A stretch of DNA of 64,000 nt from Methylotenera sp. (GTDB lineage Bacteria; Pseudomonadota; Gammaproteobacteria; Burkholderiales; Methylophilaceae), in NCBI GenBank assembly GCA_021732365.1, contig JAKFVD010000025.1, forward strand, positions 61,827-125,826, in the 5' to 3' direction. The number at the start of each line of letters is the position of its first letter. Position 1 is the first letter of the stretch. The position numbers were made by a program, and so were the translations under genes. Under the pieces are notes generated by a model, which did not search any database, was not told the DNA's origin, and worked only from the letters and a program-made list of their open reading frames with translations. Below are positions 52,828-63,998 of this stretch, one piece after another.

Positions 52828-54123
52828 TTAAGCGTTAAGTGGGTCTGTTTCTTGCAATTCAATCGCAGCGGCAAGCAATGCTAAGCGCGCGACAACGCCA
52901 TACGCATAAAAGCGATTAGGCACAGTATCAGGTGCGCCTGTGCAATCTGGCAGGCTACAAGGCTTTTCAAACGCCAATGGCACAAACTGTGAGCCAGGCG
53001 CATTTAAATTTTCATCTATCGCACGGCCAGTGTGTACGCGGTAAAAACCGCCAATCACAAAGTGATCCATCATATAGACAACTGGCTCAGCTACTGCATC
53101 GTCAATACTTTCAAAGGTATAAACACCTTCTTGAATAATCACCTCTGAAACTTGTTGGCCTTCTTTAATCACCGACATTTTGTTGCGCGCTTTGCGATTT
53201 AAATCGCGTACATCATCTGGCGATTTCACCGTCATAATGCCCATGCCGTAAGTGCCAGCATCAGCTTTAACAATCACAAAAGGTTCTTGCGTCACGCCAT
53301 ATTCAGCGTATTTTATTTTGATTTTTGCAAGCAGTTGCTCTACTTTTAGCGCTAAACATTCTTCGCCTGTACGCGCATGAAAATCAATCTCACCGCATGT
53401 TTCAAAATAGGGGTTTAATAACCATTCATCTATATCTAAAAGCTGTGAAAATTCACTTACTACACGGTTATAAGCGTCGAAATGTTGCGATTTTCGTCTA
53501 ACGTGCCAGCCTGCATGTAGTGGCGGGATTAAATCCTGCTCTAGATTTTTCAGTATATCGGGCACACCGCCTGATAAATCGTTATTGAGTAAAATGGCAC
53601 AGCTGTCAAAGTCACCCAATACTGGATTGATGAGCTTAATGCGGTTGCCAACACGCACTACAGGCTCTAATAAAAGTTTTTGACCATCATGTGTTTCTAG
53701 TGTGGTGGGTTCGGTGATTTCAGGGTTAATGGTGCCAACACGTACATCTAAACCCGAGGCTTTCATGATATTCACCAGCTCAACCACATTGCGCAGATAG
53801 TAAGTATTACGGGTATGGTTTTCCGGAATAATCATTAAGCGATGCGCTTCAGGACAGATTTTTTCAACGGCGATTTGCGCGGCTTGCACACTTAAACTCA
53901 AGAATTCTGGATTCAGATTGTTAAAGCCACCTGGAAATAGGTTGGTATCTACTGGCGCTAATTTAAAACCCGAATTACGTAAATCAACCGATGCATAAAA
54001 TGGTGATGCGTACTCTAGCCATTGTGAACGAAACCAATGCTCAATTTTCGGCATTCCTTCTAACATGCGTTTTTCTAAGGTGAGTAGTGGGCCGTTGAGT
54101 GCGGTTGTTAAATGTGGAACCAT
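52828..54123 (-). CDS. gshA: Glutamate-cysteine ligase (proteobacterial/TIGR02049 type)
   Basis: 431 residues. The sequence (MPKIEHWFRSQW, VDLRNSGFKLAPVDTNLFPGGFNNL, VKADAGTYGMGIM) corresponds to the GshA form first described from acidithiobacilli and found in many beta/gammaproteobacteria, not the E. coli-type enzyme. It makes gamma-glutamylcysteine. It is the first gene of the gshA-gshB pair. Glutathione also serves formaldehyde handling in some methylotrophs. Confidence 0.92.
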   Translation of the reverse strand: MVPHLTTALNGPLLTLEKRMLEGMPKIEHWFRSQWLEYASPFYASVDLRNSGFKLAPVDTNLFPGGFNNLNPEFLSLSVQAAQIAVEKICPEAHRLMIIPENHTRNTYYLRNVVELVNIMKASGLDVRVGTINPEITEPTTLETHDGQKLLLEPVVRVGNRIKLINPVLGDFDSCAILLNNDLSGGVPDILKNLEQDLIPPLHAGWHVRRKSQHFDAYNRVVSEFSQLLDIDEWLLNPYFETCGEIDFHARTGEECLALKVEQLLAKIKIKYAEYGVTQEPFVIVKADAGTYGMGIMTVKSPDDVRDLNRKARNKMSVIKEGQQVSEVIIQEGVYTFESIDDAVAEPVVYMMDHFVIGGFYRVHTGRAIDENLNAPGSQFVPLAFEKPCSLPDCTGAPDTVPNRFYAYGVVARLALLAAAIELQETDPLNA

Positions 54124-54183
54124 ATTAATCCTTAAGTAAGACTATGCGCTTGCGCATTTATACAATTTGATGCGCTTGAACGA

Positions 54184-55167
54184 CTATATTATCTGTTGTG
54201 CTTGCGCATCAGCGTGATAGCTACTTCTTACCATGGGGCCACTGGCGGTATTATTAAAGCCCATTGCGTCTGCTTTTTGTTTTAAGCTATCAAAAATAGC
54301 GGGTTCAACATAGCGCATTACAGGCAAATGGTGAACGCTTGGCTGTAAATATTGCCCCAATGTAAGCATGGATACATTATGCGCGCGCAAGTCTTGCATC
54401 ACTTGGATAATCTCATCATCGGTTTCACCCAGCCCAAGCATCAGACCAGATTTGGTCGGCACATCTGGATACATGGCGTGAAATTCTTTAAGCAAGCTAA
54501 GTGAATTTTGATAATCTGAACCCGGCCTTGCTTGCTTATATAAACGCGGCACTGTTTCCAGATTATGATTCATCACATCAGGTGGGGCGTTGCGCAGAAT
54601 ATGCAAGGCAACATCTAACCTGCCTCTAAAATCCGGCACTAGAATTTCAATTTTGATATTGGGTGAAGCCGCGCGCACGGCACGGATACAATCCACAAAA
54701 TGCTCTGCGCCGCCATCTTTTAAATCGTCACGGTCGACTGAAGTAATCACCACATATTTAAGGCGCATTTGCGCAATGGTGCGCGCTAGGTTTTCTGGCT
54801 CCTTGGCATCTGGTGCAAGGGGTTTGCCATGCGCGACATCGCAAAACGGGCAACGACGCGTGCATATATCGCCCAAAATCATAAAAGTAGCTGTGCCTCC
54901 ACTAAAGCATTCGCCAATATTCGGGCAGCTTGCTTCTTCACAAACGGTGTGCAGATTGTTGTCGCGCAGCACTTGTTTAATCTCTTGAAAGCGCGCGCTA
55001 TCAGGCACTTTCATGCGAATCCACTCAGGCTTACGCAGCATAGGCTGGGGAATAATTTTAATTGGAATGCGCGCGGTTTTTTCTGCATCAATCTGCTTAA
55101 CGCCAGCAATTTTTTTGGCGGGTATATTATTAATCGCAGACGCATCATCTGTAACAATATTAGACAT
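54184..55167 (-). CDS. lipA: Lipoyl synthase
   Basis: 327 residues. A radical SAM enzyme that inserts two sulfurs into the octanoyl group on lipoyl domains. Both [4Fe-4S] sites are present: the auxiliary [12 protein letters not shown] and the radical [17 protein letters not shown] near the C-terminus carries the conserved Ser-Ser pair. It overlaps lipB by 8 bases. Confidence 0.97.
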   Translation of the reverse strand: MSNIVTDDASAINNIPAKKIAGVKQIDAEKTARIPIKIIPQPMLRKPEWIRMKVPDSARFQEIKQVLRDNNLHTVCEEASCPNIGECFSGGTATFMILGDICTRRCPFCDVAHGKPLAPDAKEPENLARTIAQMRLKYVVITSVDRDDLKDGGAEHFVDCIRAVRAASPNIKIEILVPDFRGRLDVALHILRNAPPDVMNHNLETVPRLYKQARPGSDYQNSLSLLKEFHAMYPDVPTKSGLMLGLGETDDEIIQVMQDLRAHNVSMLTLGQYLQPSVHHLPVMRYVEPAIFDSLKQKADAMGFNNTASGPMVRSSYHADAQAQQII

Positions 55168-55780
55168 GTGCTAATTTTTCTTTCAATAATTGCATTAATG
55201 CTTGCCCCAACTCATGCGGCGTTTTCTTAATACCTAAATCTTTTGTTTGCGTCATTTTTAAACCTGCGTAACCACAAGGGTCAATCGCGCTAAATGGGCT
55301 TAAATCCATATCCACATTTAAACTCAGGCCATGATAACTACATTGATTTTTAAGGCGCAAACCAAGTGAGGCAATTTTTTGCTGCTCACCATCTACCTGC
55401 ACATAAACGCCGGGAGCGTCTTTTTTGGTATCAGCGCTTACATCATAGCCTGCCAGCAGTTCAATCATGCAAGATTCCATGATTTGTACCAACTGGCGCA
55501 CATTGAGCTGGCGGCGCTTTAAATCAATCAGCACATAGATAATCACTTGACCAATGCCATGATAGGTTATTTTACCGCCACGGTCGACTGGCACCACGGG
55601 AATCGCATTATCTGGAAAACGAGTGCATTGGCGATTAAGGCCTAAGGTATACACGCTGTCATGCTCGGTTAACCAGCATTCATCAGGTGTTTCGGCAGTA
55701 CGATTAGCAGTAAAAGTTTGCATCGCTACCAATGTGGTTTGGTAATCGGTGCGACCTAAATCGCGGCCAAGTACTTGCAT
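55160..55780 (-). CDS. lipB: Octanoyltransferase LipB
   Basis: 206 residues. It moves octanoyl groups from ACP to lipoyl domains. Motifs: [24 protein letters not shown]...[11 protein letters not shown] with the catalytic Lys, and YHGLSLNV. It lies between ybeD and lipA, the common order. Confidence 0.95.
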   Translation of the reverse strand: MQVLGRDLGRTDYQTTLVAMQTFTANRTAETPDECWLTEHDSVYTLGLNRQCTRFPDNAIPVVPVDRGGKITYHGIGQVIIYVLIDLKRRQLNVRQLVQIMESCMIELLAGYDVSADTKKDAPGVYVQVDGEQQKIASLGLRLKNQCSYHGLSLNVDMDLSPFSAIDPCGYAGLKMTQTKDLGIKKTPHELGQALMQLLKEKLAHV

Positions 55781-55782
55781 GC

Positions 55783-56082
55783 TTAGAGCACAACTTTTAC
55801 CATTGAGTGGGACGTTAAGGCGCGATAAATATCATCCAGCTGCGGCTTGTTTGTTACATGCACTGTGCAAGTGAGGCTGATATATTTGCCGCCAGAGCTA
55901 CCGCGCATTTCAATGCCAGATTCATCAAAATCAGGGATTAAATTGCGAATCGTTTTCACCATCTCTTGTGTGAAGTGCTGGTGGGTTTCGCCCATCACCT
56001 TAATCGGAAAATCACACGGAAACTCAATTAAAGTTTCTTGTTTTTCCTCATCAAGGCCTTGATTAATCGGTTTTTCTGCCAT
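55783..56082 (-). CDS. ybeD: YbeD family protein (DUF493)
   Basis: 99 residues with the DUF493 core: [43 protein letters not shown], and the final VLKVVL-like MVKVVL strand. It is a small ferredoxin-like fold protein of unclear function, nearly always between dacA/dacC and lipB. It ends two bases before lipB. Confidence 0.93.
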   Translation of the reverse strand: MAEKPINQGLDEEKQETLIEFPCDFPIKVMGETHQHFTQEMVKTIRNLIPDFDESGIEMRGSSGGKYISLTCTVHVTNKPQLDDIYRALTSHSMVKVVL

Positions 56083-56097
56083 ACTTTTAGATAGTAG

Positions 56098-57255
56098 TTA
56101 CATCAACAAAAGTCGAATAGTGTCTGCGATTCTGCCAAAAAATCCTGCTTGCTCAACCGTTTTAGCGGCTAGCAGTTTCTGTGTATTAATGATTTTTCCA
56201 TCAAGGCTAAATGTGATTTTACCAATCACTTGTCCCGCTTTGATAGGTGCGATTAATGGCTGTTGGCTGGTCATGCTCGCTTTAACTTTTGCGTAATCGC
56301 CTTTTGGTAGTGTCAGGTAAAAGTCTTTTGCAACGGTTGCTGCAATTGTTTTATCTTGGCCTTTAAATACGCGTAGCGTGTTGATGGTTTGTGATTGTTT
56401 ATAAACTAAAGTGGATTCGTAAAATTGAAATCCATAATTGAGTAATTTTTGACTTTCAGAAGCGCGCATGGCCTCACTTACTGCACCTAATAATACCGAC
56501 ACCAAACGCGTATCGCCACGCTTAGATGATGAAATCAAGCAATAACCAGCGCTTTCTGTGTGGCCAGTTTTCATGCCATCTACATTGGCATCTAGCCACA
56601 ATAAACGATTGCGGTTTGGCTGGGTGATGTTGTTATAAGTGTATTCTTTCACCGAATATAATCGGCGATATTCCAGTGGAAAATCTCGAATCAGTGCGAT
56701 GGCTAGCACAGCTAAATCGCTGGCTGAAGTGTAATGATTGGCATCAGGCAGACCTGTTGCGTTCATATAATGGGTGTTTTTCATGCCCAGTTTTGCGGCT
56801 TGTTTATTCATCATATCGGCAAATTGCTCTTCAGCGCCAGCAACGCTTTCTGCCAGCGTAATGGACGCATCATTGCCTGATTGAATAATCATGCCATGCA
56901 ATAGTTCGTCTACTGTAACTGGCTTGTTGGGCTCAATAAACATTTTAGAGCCTTCCACTTTCCACGCTTTTTCTGAAACAGCTAATGTTTGGTCTAGCTT
57001 TAAATGGCCTTGCTGAATCGCATCAAAAACCACATAAGCGGTCATGATTTTAGTCAATGAAGCAGGCTCAATACGCTCATCTTTTTTATACTGCGCAATA
57101 GCGGTACCGCTATTAAAATCTTGTAACAAATAAGCCTTAACAGCTAAAGATGGTGGCGGTGCGACTTGGGCAAAGCCAAAAATCGGCATTAAAAATAAAA
57201 CAAGCATGCATGAAAAATAAGTTGAAATACGCATAAATTTTGATGAAATAGCCAT
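56098..57255 (-). CDS. dacC: D-alanyl-D-alanine carboxypeptidase (PBP5/6 type)
   Basis: 385 residues from the ATG at 57255, one base after the rlpA stop. The longer frame starting at 57339 overlaps rlpA and is unlikely. It has a signal peptide, then the SxxK motif in EPASLTKIM, SGN in IQSGNDAS, and KTG in DGMKTGHTE. A C-terminal beta domain and an amphipathic membrane anchor (IADTIRLLLM) complete it. It trims the terminal D-Ala of peptidoglycan. Confidence 0.93.
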   Translation of the reverse strand: MAISSKFMRISTYFSCMLVLFLMPIFGFAQVAPPPSLAVKAYLLQDFNSGTAIAQYKKDERIEPASLTKIMTAYVVFDAIQQGHLKLDQTLAVSEKAWKVEGSKMFIEPNKPVTVDELLHGMIIQSGNDASITLAESVAGAEEQFADMMNKQAAKLGMKNTHYMNATGLPDANHYTSASDLAVLAIALIRDFPLEYRRLYSVKEYTYNNITQPNRNRLLWLDANVDGMKTGHTESAGYCLISSSKRGDTRLVSVLLGAVSEAMRASESQKLLNYGFQFYESTLVYKQSQTINTLRVFKGQDKTIAATVAKDFYLTLPKGDYAKVKASMTSQQPLIAPIKAGQVIGKITFSLDGKIINTQKLLAAKTVEQAGFFGRIADTIRLLLM

Positions 57256-57256
57256 A

Positions 57257-58183
57257 TTATTGATTGGTAATAATTGCACGTAAATTAAGTAATTTACGCA
57301 GTTCAGATACAATTTTTTCGGCTTCAGACTTGTTTTCATAAGGGCCGAGTCTTAACCGATGCAGATTGTCATTATACACGGTGTTAATCCCTGCATTTGG
57401 CGCAATATCTAACGACTGCACTCTTTTTGCCACGGCTTGTGCGTTTACTTCATTTTTAAACGCGCCGACCTGTACAAAATATTGTGGTGCGGTAGTGTTA
57501 TTGTTATTAGTTGGCGCTGTTGGAATAGACTGCATTTTTGGTAAATCAGCTGCTTTTGTAGGTATCGTTTGCGAATAGCTGGCAGCATGATTAGGATCTA
57601 TCGCTTCAATTTCGACCAAGGTGCTGCCAATTGAAGCAAACCGTAATTGGTAGGCTGCTGCGTACGATAAATCGATAATACGACTGCTTTTAAATGGACC
57701 GCGGTCGTTAACGCGCACAATAACAAAACGTCCATTGGCAGGGTTGGTCACCTTAACATAGCTGGGTAGTGGCAAAGTCGTGTGAGCAGCAGACATGCTG
57801 TACATGTCATACACTTCGCCGCTGGCTGTTTTTCTGCCATGGTAGCGTTTGCCGTACCATGATGCTACGCCACGTTCTTTGTATGGCTGCCATGCAGTCA
57901 TTGGCGTGTAAGTGGCGCCTAGTGCTTTATAGGGCTTGGTGGTGCGTTCTAAATAGGGTTCGTTTTTTGGTACGGCATTGGGAATGCTATCAATATCTTT
58001 TGGTGGATTGTCGCCTGGACCATCATCTAAATAGTAGCCCCCAGATTTTGAGGCAGCCGATGTATTAATGCTTTTTTGCTGACCTGTTTGAGGGTTTGCA
58101 GGTGCTGTTTTAATTGTTTTTGTACCACCACAGCTGGTTAAAAAAAGCAAACAAAGTAAATGGATAACAATGTGTTTTTTCAT
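57257..58183 (-). CDS. rlpA: Septal ring lytic transglycosylase RlpA
   Basis: 308 residues. The lipoprotein signal has lipobox FLTSC. The double-psi beta-barrel (about 105-200) has GVASWYGKRYHGRKTASGE and VRVNDRGPF (catalytic Asp). A C-terminal SPOR domain (about 230-305) has YFVQVGAFKNEVNAQAVA and binds denuded glycans. It acts in daughter-cell separation. It starts six bases after rodA. Confidence 0.94.
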   Translation of the reverse strand: MKKHIVIHLLCLLFLTSCGGTKTIKTAPANPQTGQQKSINTSAASKSGGYYLDDGPGDNPPKDIDSIPNAVPKNEPYLERTTKPYKALGATYTPMTAWQPYKERGVASWYGKRYHGRKTASGEVYDMYSMSAAHTTLPLPSYVKVTNPANGRFVIVRVNDRGPFKSSRIIDLSYAAAYQLRFASIGSTLVEIEAIDPNHAASYSQTIPTKAADLPKMQSIPTAPTNNNNTTAPQYFVQVGAFKNEVNAQAVAKRVQSLDIAPNAGINTVYNDNLHRLRLGPYENKSEAEKIVSELRKLLNLRAIITNQ

Positions 58184-58189
58184 GAATTT

Positions 58190-59287
58190 TTACCCTGAAG
58201 CCACTAATTTTTTATGGGTTTGAATACTCATTAAAATACCGAATCCAATAAACAAAGATACCATTGATGTGCCGCCATAGCTAATTAATGGCAAGGGTAC
58301 GCCTACTACCGGCAATATGCCACTGACCATGCCGATATTCACAAAGCCATAAGTAAAAAAAGTTAGGGTAATGCTGCCAGCTAACAATCGGCTGAATGTT
58401 GTTTGCGCTTGCCCTGCTATTACTAAGCCGCGCACGATAATTAAGCTAAATAAAATGAGCAAAATAATATTACCAATCAAGCCAAACTCTTCGCCAAACA
58501 CGGCAAAAATAAAGTCAGTCGTGCGCTCTGGTAAAAAATCAAGCTGTGATTGCGTGCCATTAAGCCAGCCTTTACCAGTCACGCCGCCAGAGCCAAGTGC
58601 AATCGTGGCCTGAATAGTATGATAGCCTGCGCCAAGCGGATCTTGCGTAGGGTCAATTAAAATCTCAATTCTACGGCGTTGATAATCGTGCAACATAGAC
58701 CAAAACACAGGGGTTAATGCTCCAATTGCCACTGCGCCGCCTAATAAGAATTTCCAGCTAAGGCCTGCCAAAAATAGAATATAAAAGCCTGATGCAGTCA
58801 CTAGCAATCCTGTCCCTAAATCGGGTTGCTTCATAATAAATGCCACTGGCACAGCAAGTAAAAGGGCGGCAATTATAAAATCTCTAATGCGTGGACTGGC
58901 TTCGCGTTTTGAAAAAAACCAAGCGAGCATCATTGGTAATGCAATTCGCATGATTTCTGAAGGCTGTATTTTGGTAAAGCCTAAATTTAACCAGCGCCGC
59001 GCACCGTGGCTAATATCACCAAACAAAGCGACGCCAATTAACAATAAAACACCCAACACATAAATAGGTACCGCAATACGCTCTAACAATTGTGGCTGAA
59101 TATTGGCCACTATCCACATTGTAGAAAGGGCAACCGAGATATTGATTACCTGCGCACTCACTCTGCCAAAACTTTGCCCAGATGCACTATAAAGTACGAA
59201 TAAACCAACTAATAGCGTAAATAATAAACAGCTAATCAGAAACGAATCGATGTGTTTAAAAAAGCGTTGTGCAAGCTTGTTAAGCAT
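58190..59287 (-). CDS. rodA: Rod shape-determining glycosyltransferase RodA
   Basis: 365 residues and about ten membrane helices of the SEDS family. It has DISHGARRWLNLGFTKIQPSE, KQPDLGTGLLV and the C-terminal GVPLPLISYGGTSM. RodA polymerises glycan strands with PBP2 during elongation. It lies 62 bases after mrdA and before rlpA. Confidence 0.96.
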   Translation of the reverse strand: MLNKLAQRFFKHIDSFLISCLLFTLLVGLFVLYSASGQSFGRVSAQVINISVALSTMWIVANIQPQLLERIAVPIYVLGVLLLIGVALFGDISHGARRWLNLGFTKIQPSEIMRIALPMMLAWFFSKREASPRIRDFIIAALLLAVPVAFIMKQPDLGTGLLVTASGFYILFLAGLSWKFLLGGAVAIGALTPVFWSMLHDYQRRRIEILIDPTQDPLGAGYHTIQATIALGSGGVTGKGWLNGTQSQLDFLPERTTDFIFAVFGEEFGLIGNIILLILFSLIIVRGLVIAGQAQTTFSRLLAGSITLTFFTYGFVNIGMVSGILPVVGVPLPLISYGGTSMVSLFIGFGILMSIQTHKKLVASG

Positions 59288-59349
59288 AAAAATCTTTGCC
59301 TTGCGTTACCACTAAAAGATTTGCCACAAATTGATGAATAATTGAGATC

Positions 59350-61314
59350 TTAATCATAATGCTCTTCTTCTGGCGCATTTTCGATTGGCTGATTTGGATT
59401 TGCATTAGCATTATCAGCTGCAAGCGGTGTGGCTTTTGCATCTTTAGGAAGGTCAACTGCTGGTAATTTACCGAGTAAATAATAATCCATGACTTTTCGT
59501 GCAATTGGGCCTGCAGCTGAGCCGCCATGGCCGCCATTTTCAACAATTACAGCCAAAGCAATCTCAGGATTTTCTGCCGGCGCGTAAGCAATAAACAAAG
59601 CATGGTCGCGATGGCGTTCATTCACCAATCTTTCATTATATTTTTCATTTTGTTTAATGCCAATGACTTGTGCTGTGCCTGTTTTTGCAGCAATGCTATA
59701 TCCAGCATTTGCCCCCACACTGGCTGCGGTGCCGCCTGGTAGTGTTACATCAATCATGCCGAGATTAACAATTTCTAAATTTTTATCTTTTAGGCTAATC
59801 GTATTGTTTACAAACGTAGTGCTCACTTTGCTAATACCAGTTTTGCTATTGGTAATGCCCGAAACTAAATGTGGGCGCATGGCAACACCTTTATTGGCCA
59901 AAATAGCGGTCGCTTGTGCTAGCTGCATGGGTGTTGCCAGCGTGTAGCCTTGCCCAATGCCCACAATCACTGTTTCACCTTTGTACCAAGGCTGTTTAAA
60001 ACGGCGTTGTTTCCACTCAGGCGTTGGCAGTAAACCACCTACTTCACCTGCTATGTCAATGCCACTTTTTTGGCCAAAGCCAAAATGGCGTACAAAATCG
60101 GTTAACTTTTCAATGCCCAGCTCTATCGCCAAGCCGTAAAAGAAAGTATCACAAGAAATAGTAATGGCACGCCGCATATCAACATTACCGTGACCGCCAG
60201 GCTTCCAATCACGATAGCGGTGGCTGCTGTTGGGCAACATAAAGTAGCCTGCATCACTAATACTAAAAGGTGGTTGCCGTTTGCCAGCCTCTAAACCTGC
60301 TAGCGCAGTAAACGGCTTAAAAGTAGAGCCAGGCGGATAAATGCCGCGTAAAGGACGGTTAATCAGCGGCTTGTCTAATGACTCATTTAATAGTTTCCAG
60401 TTTTCGACATCAATGCCATCTACAAATAAATTGGGGTCAAAAGTCGGCATGCTGACAAAAGCCAGCACTTCACCAGTGCCAGGCTTAATAGCGACTAGCG
60501 CGCCGCGACGGTCTCCAAAGGCGGTTTCTGCAATTTCTTGTAATTTAATATCAGCAGACAGCACCAAATTGTTGCCAGAAACTGGCGCAGTACTAGAAAG
60601 CACTCTAACCGCTTTGCCATCTGCATCGATTTCAACTTGCTGAAACCCCGTTGTGCCATGCAATTCAGCTTCATAAGATTGCTCGATGCCGCTTTTACCA
60701 ATGTGATCAGAGCCTTTGTAATTAGAAAGTACATCATTTTCGGCTAATTTAATCAGATCTTTATCATTAATCCGACCGATATATCCCACCATATGTGCGC
60801 CCATTTTGCCGTGTGGATAGTGGCGAAACAGCCGTGATTTAATTTCAACACCAGGAAAGCGATAGCGATTGACTGCAAATTTTGCCGCCTCTACTTCATT
60901 TAAATGCGTACGTATTGGCACACTTTCAAAACTGTGGCTTTGCGCTTTTAGCTTCTTAAAACGCTTTAAGTCGACACTATTAATTTCCACTAATTGGGCT
61001 AATTCAGCAATCGTAGATTCTAAATCGGCTATTTTTGAAGGGGTAATTTCTAAGGTATACACAAAAAAGTTATGTGCTAATATAACCCCATTTCTATCAG
61101 TAATTAAGCCACGGTTGGGTGCGATAGGTACAATTGAAATACGGTTATTTTCGGCTAGTGTTTGATAATAATCGTAGCGATTAATTTGCAAGAAATAAAA
61201 CCTAAATGCCAAAATGCTAAATGCGATCAGCACCAGAAAACCCAGCACAGTAAGGCGCAACCTAAAGTGGTGCAGCTCATTTTGGTGATTTTTAAGTTCG
61301 TTGCTGTAGGCCAT
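59350..61314 (-). CDS. mrdA: Penicillin-binding protein 2
   Basis: 654 residues. It has an N-terminal membrane helix (about 25-48), a PBP dimerisation domain, and a transpeptidase with active site Ser330 in PPGSTFKPF, SxN as SCD in ISCDTFFYG, and KTGTAQV. It cross-links glycan strands during cell elongation with RodA and MreBCD. The C-terminal ~35 residues after LLGKLPAV are Asn/Ala/Pro-rich and variable. Confidence 0.96.
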   Translation of the reverse strand: MAYSNELKNHQNELHHFRLRLTVLGFLVLIAFSILAFRFYFLQINRYDYYQTLAENNRISIVPIAPNRGLITDRNGVILAHNFFVYTLEITPSKIADLESTIAELAQLVEINSVDLKRFKKLKAQSHSFESVPIRTHLNEVEAAKFAVNRYRFPGVEIKSRLFRHYPHGKMGAHMVGYIGRINDKDLIKLAENDVLSNYKGSDHIGKSGIEQSYEAELHGTTGFQQVEIDADGKAVRVLSSTAPVSGNNLVLSADIKLQEIAETAFGDRRGALVAIKPGTGEVLAFVSMPTFDPNLFVDGIDVENWKLLNESLDKPLINRPLRGIYPPGSTFKPFTALAGLEAGKRQPPFSISDAGYFMLPNSSHRYRDWKPGGHGNVDMRRAITISCDTFFYGLAIELGIEKLTDFVRHFGFGQKSGIDIAGEVGGLLPTPEWKQRRFKQPWYKGETVIVGIGQGYTLATPMQLAQATAILANKGVAMRPHLVSGITNSKTGISKVSTTFVNNTISLKDKNLEIVNLGMIDVTLPGGTAASVGANAGYSIAAKTGTAQVIGIKQNEKYNERLVNERHRDHALFIAYAPAENPEIALAVIVENGGHGGSAAGPIARKVMDYYLLGKLPAVDLPKDAKATPLAADNANANPNQPIENAPEEEHYD

Positions 61315-61331
61315 ATAAACTGTGCAAAAAG

Positions 61332-61808
61332 CTATCTGGTTTTAGGTCGTGTTAATGCACCAAACATCAGAATCATCAACTGCCACAGAATTAACCCTGA
61401 AAACACAGGCAAAAAATAAGTCCAACCAGGGTAATCATTACCCTCAAACAGTTTTAAAAATAACATTAGTAAGCGTTCAAATATCAGCAAACCAAACACA
61501 TAACCAGCTAGTTGCCATGGATTAAAAAGCACTAATCTGCGTTGATAACTCAGGCCAATATAGGCCGTTAAGGTAAAACTTAATGCATGTTGACCAAGCA
61601 AACTACCAGTTGCTAAATCAACTAATATGCCTGCAATCCATGCCGTGCCAACGTTGCAAAGATTAGGCGCGCGCAATAGCCAATACAAAATAACCACTAA
61701 CATAAAATCGGGGCGCAGAATGACACCTTGCCCAACCCATGGAAAAAGTTGGCAGATAAGCGCGATTAGTAAAGTGATAATAACGGCAACAAGGCTAATT
61801 GGGCGCAT
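61332..61808 (-). CDS. mreD: Rod shape-determining protein MreD
   Basis: 158 residues and about five membrane helices. WVGQGVILRPDFMLVVILYW and GTAWIAGILVDLATGSLLGQHAL are typical of MreD, an inner-membrane partner of MreC and RodA. It overlaps the end of mreC by 14 bases and ends 17 bases before mrdA. Confidence 0.93.
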   Translation of the reverse strand: MRPISLVAVIITLLIALICQLFPWVGQGVILRPDFMLVVILYWLLRAPNLCNVGTAWIAGILVDLATGSLLGQHALSFTLTAYIGLSYQRRLVLFNPWQLAGYVFGLLIFERLLMLFLKLFEGNDYPGWTYFLPVFSGLILWQLMILMFGALTRPKTR

Positions 61809-62817
61809 TGGGCTTTGCCTTGTTTTTAGGTGTTGCTGTTTGTGATGATGGTTGAGCGCTGCTGTTAGAAGAAGTATCAGCAGAAGTGTCAGCAGATTTT
61901 TTTTCTATTACAGGTTTATTTTTAACTTCGACTGGTTTTGTAGTCGGAACAGATTCTTTTGCTTGTGGCAGTTCTAATATTAGCAGCTGTAAGTGGTTGC
62001 TCACTTCTGCTACTGGTGTGCTGATAATTTTAGCAAAAGGTGACTCTGGATTCTGTAGAATTTTAGTCACTTTTGCCACTGCCAAACCAGCAGGATAAAT
62101 ACCATCGATGCCAGAAGTCACTAATTTATCACCAACCTTAATATCCACATTGGCGGGTAAATACGGAATATCTAGTGTGTTATTGCCCTCACCAAAAGCA
62201 ATCGCACGTAATTGATTACGCTCAATTTGAATCGGAATCGATAACTCTTTATCGGTAATCAGTGTGACTTCACTACTAAATGGAAAAACTCGGGTGATTT
62301 GACCAATCACACCTTTAGAATCAGCCACTGCTTGACCTGCTTTTACATTGTGCTGGCTACCGCGATTAACCACCACAACCAAGCTAAACGGATCACGCCC
62401 AGTGTGAGAAATCTCACCCAAAATCGCTTTTGGTTGAATGGGAATATCGCCATTTAATAAACTACGCAAGTGCGTATTTTCAGCTTCAATTGTGCTTAAG
62501 CGCTGCAACCTAACACGGTGTTCAAAGGCCTGTTGCTTAAGCGCATAGTTTTCTTGTACCAATTGATTGTGCACAGAGAAGTATCTATTGATATCCCGCA
62601 CCCAATTACTGGGTGCGTTGGCAACCATTTCTAAAGGATGTAGCGCCGCAATAAAGCCTTGGCGTATTTGTGAGAGATAATTTAAGCGCGCATCTATCGC
62701 CATCATGGTAATAGACAGCGCGCAAAAAAACACCATGCGAGAGAACGGGCTAGCGCCACGAACAAAAAAGGCTGGTGTTTGTTGCGGTTCTAGCTTTTGA
62801 TGAACACCTTTAAGCAT
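61795..62817 (-). CDS. mreC: Rod shape-determining protein MreC
   Basis: 340 residues. One membrane helix (about 28-45), a coiled coil (about 85-115) and an MreC periplasmic beta domain (120-280) with FSLVVVVNRGSQHNVKAGQAV and VTSGIDGIYPAGLAVAKV. The C-terminal ~55 residues (after PQAKESVP) are a Lys/Thr/Ser/Pro-rich low-complexity tail. It links MreB to PBP2. A hairpin sits one base before its ATG. Confidence 0.94.
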   Translation of the reverse strand: MLKGVHQKLEPQQTPAFFVRGASPFSRMVFFCALSITMMAIDARLNYLSQIRQGFIAALHPLEMVANAPSNWVRDINRYFSVHNQLVQENYALKQQAFEHRVRLQRLSTIEAENTHLRSLLNGDIPIQPKAILGEISHTGRDPFSLVVVVNRGSQHNVKAGQAVADSKGVIGQITRVFPFSSEVTLITDKELSIPIQIERNQLRAIAFGEGNNTLDIPYLPANVDIKVGDKLVTSGIDGIYPAGLAVAKVTKILQNPESPFAKIISTPVAEVSNHLQLLILELPQAKESVPTTKPVEVKNKPVIEKKSADTSADTSSNSSAQPSSQTATPKNKAKPNAPN

Positions 62818-62818
62818 G

Positions 62819-62840
62819 CCAACACTATTAAATGTGTTGG
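62819..62840 (-). promoter_or_regulatory. Hairpin directly before the mreC start codon
   Basis: CCAACAC (62819-62825) and GTGTTGG (62834-62840) form a perfect 7-bp stem with an eight-base loop, ending one base upstream of the mreC ATG in the mreB-mreC gap. No T tract follows and no separate ribosome-binding site is seen. It could lower mreC translation relative to mreB. Confidence 0.45.
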
Positions 62841-62870
62841 TTGATTAATAAGAGTTTAAAAAACGACTGC

Positions 62871-63998
<1,128 letters not shown>

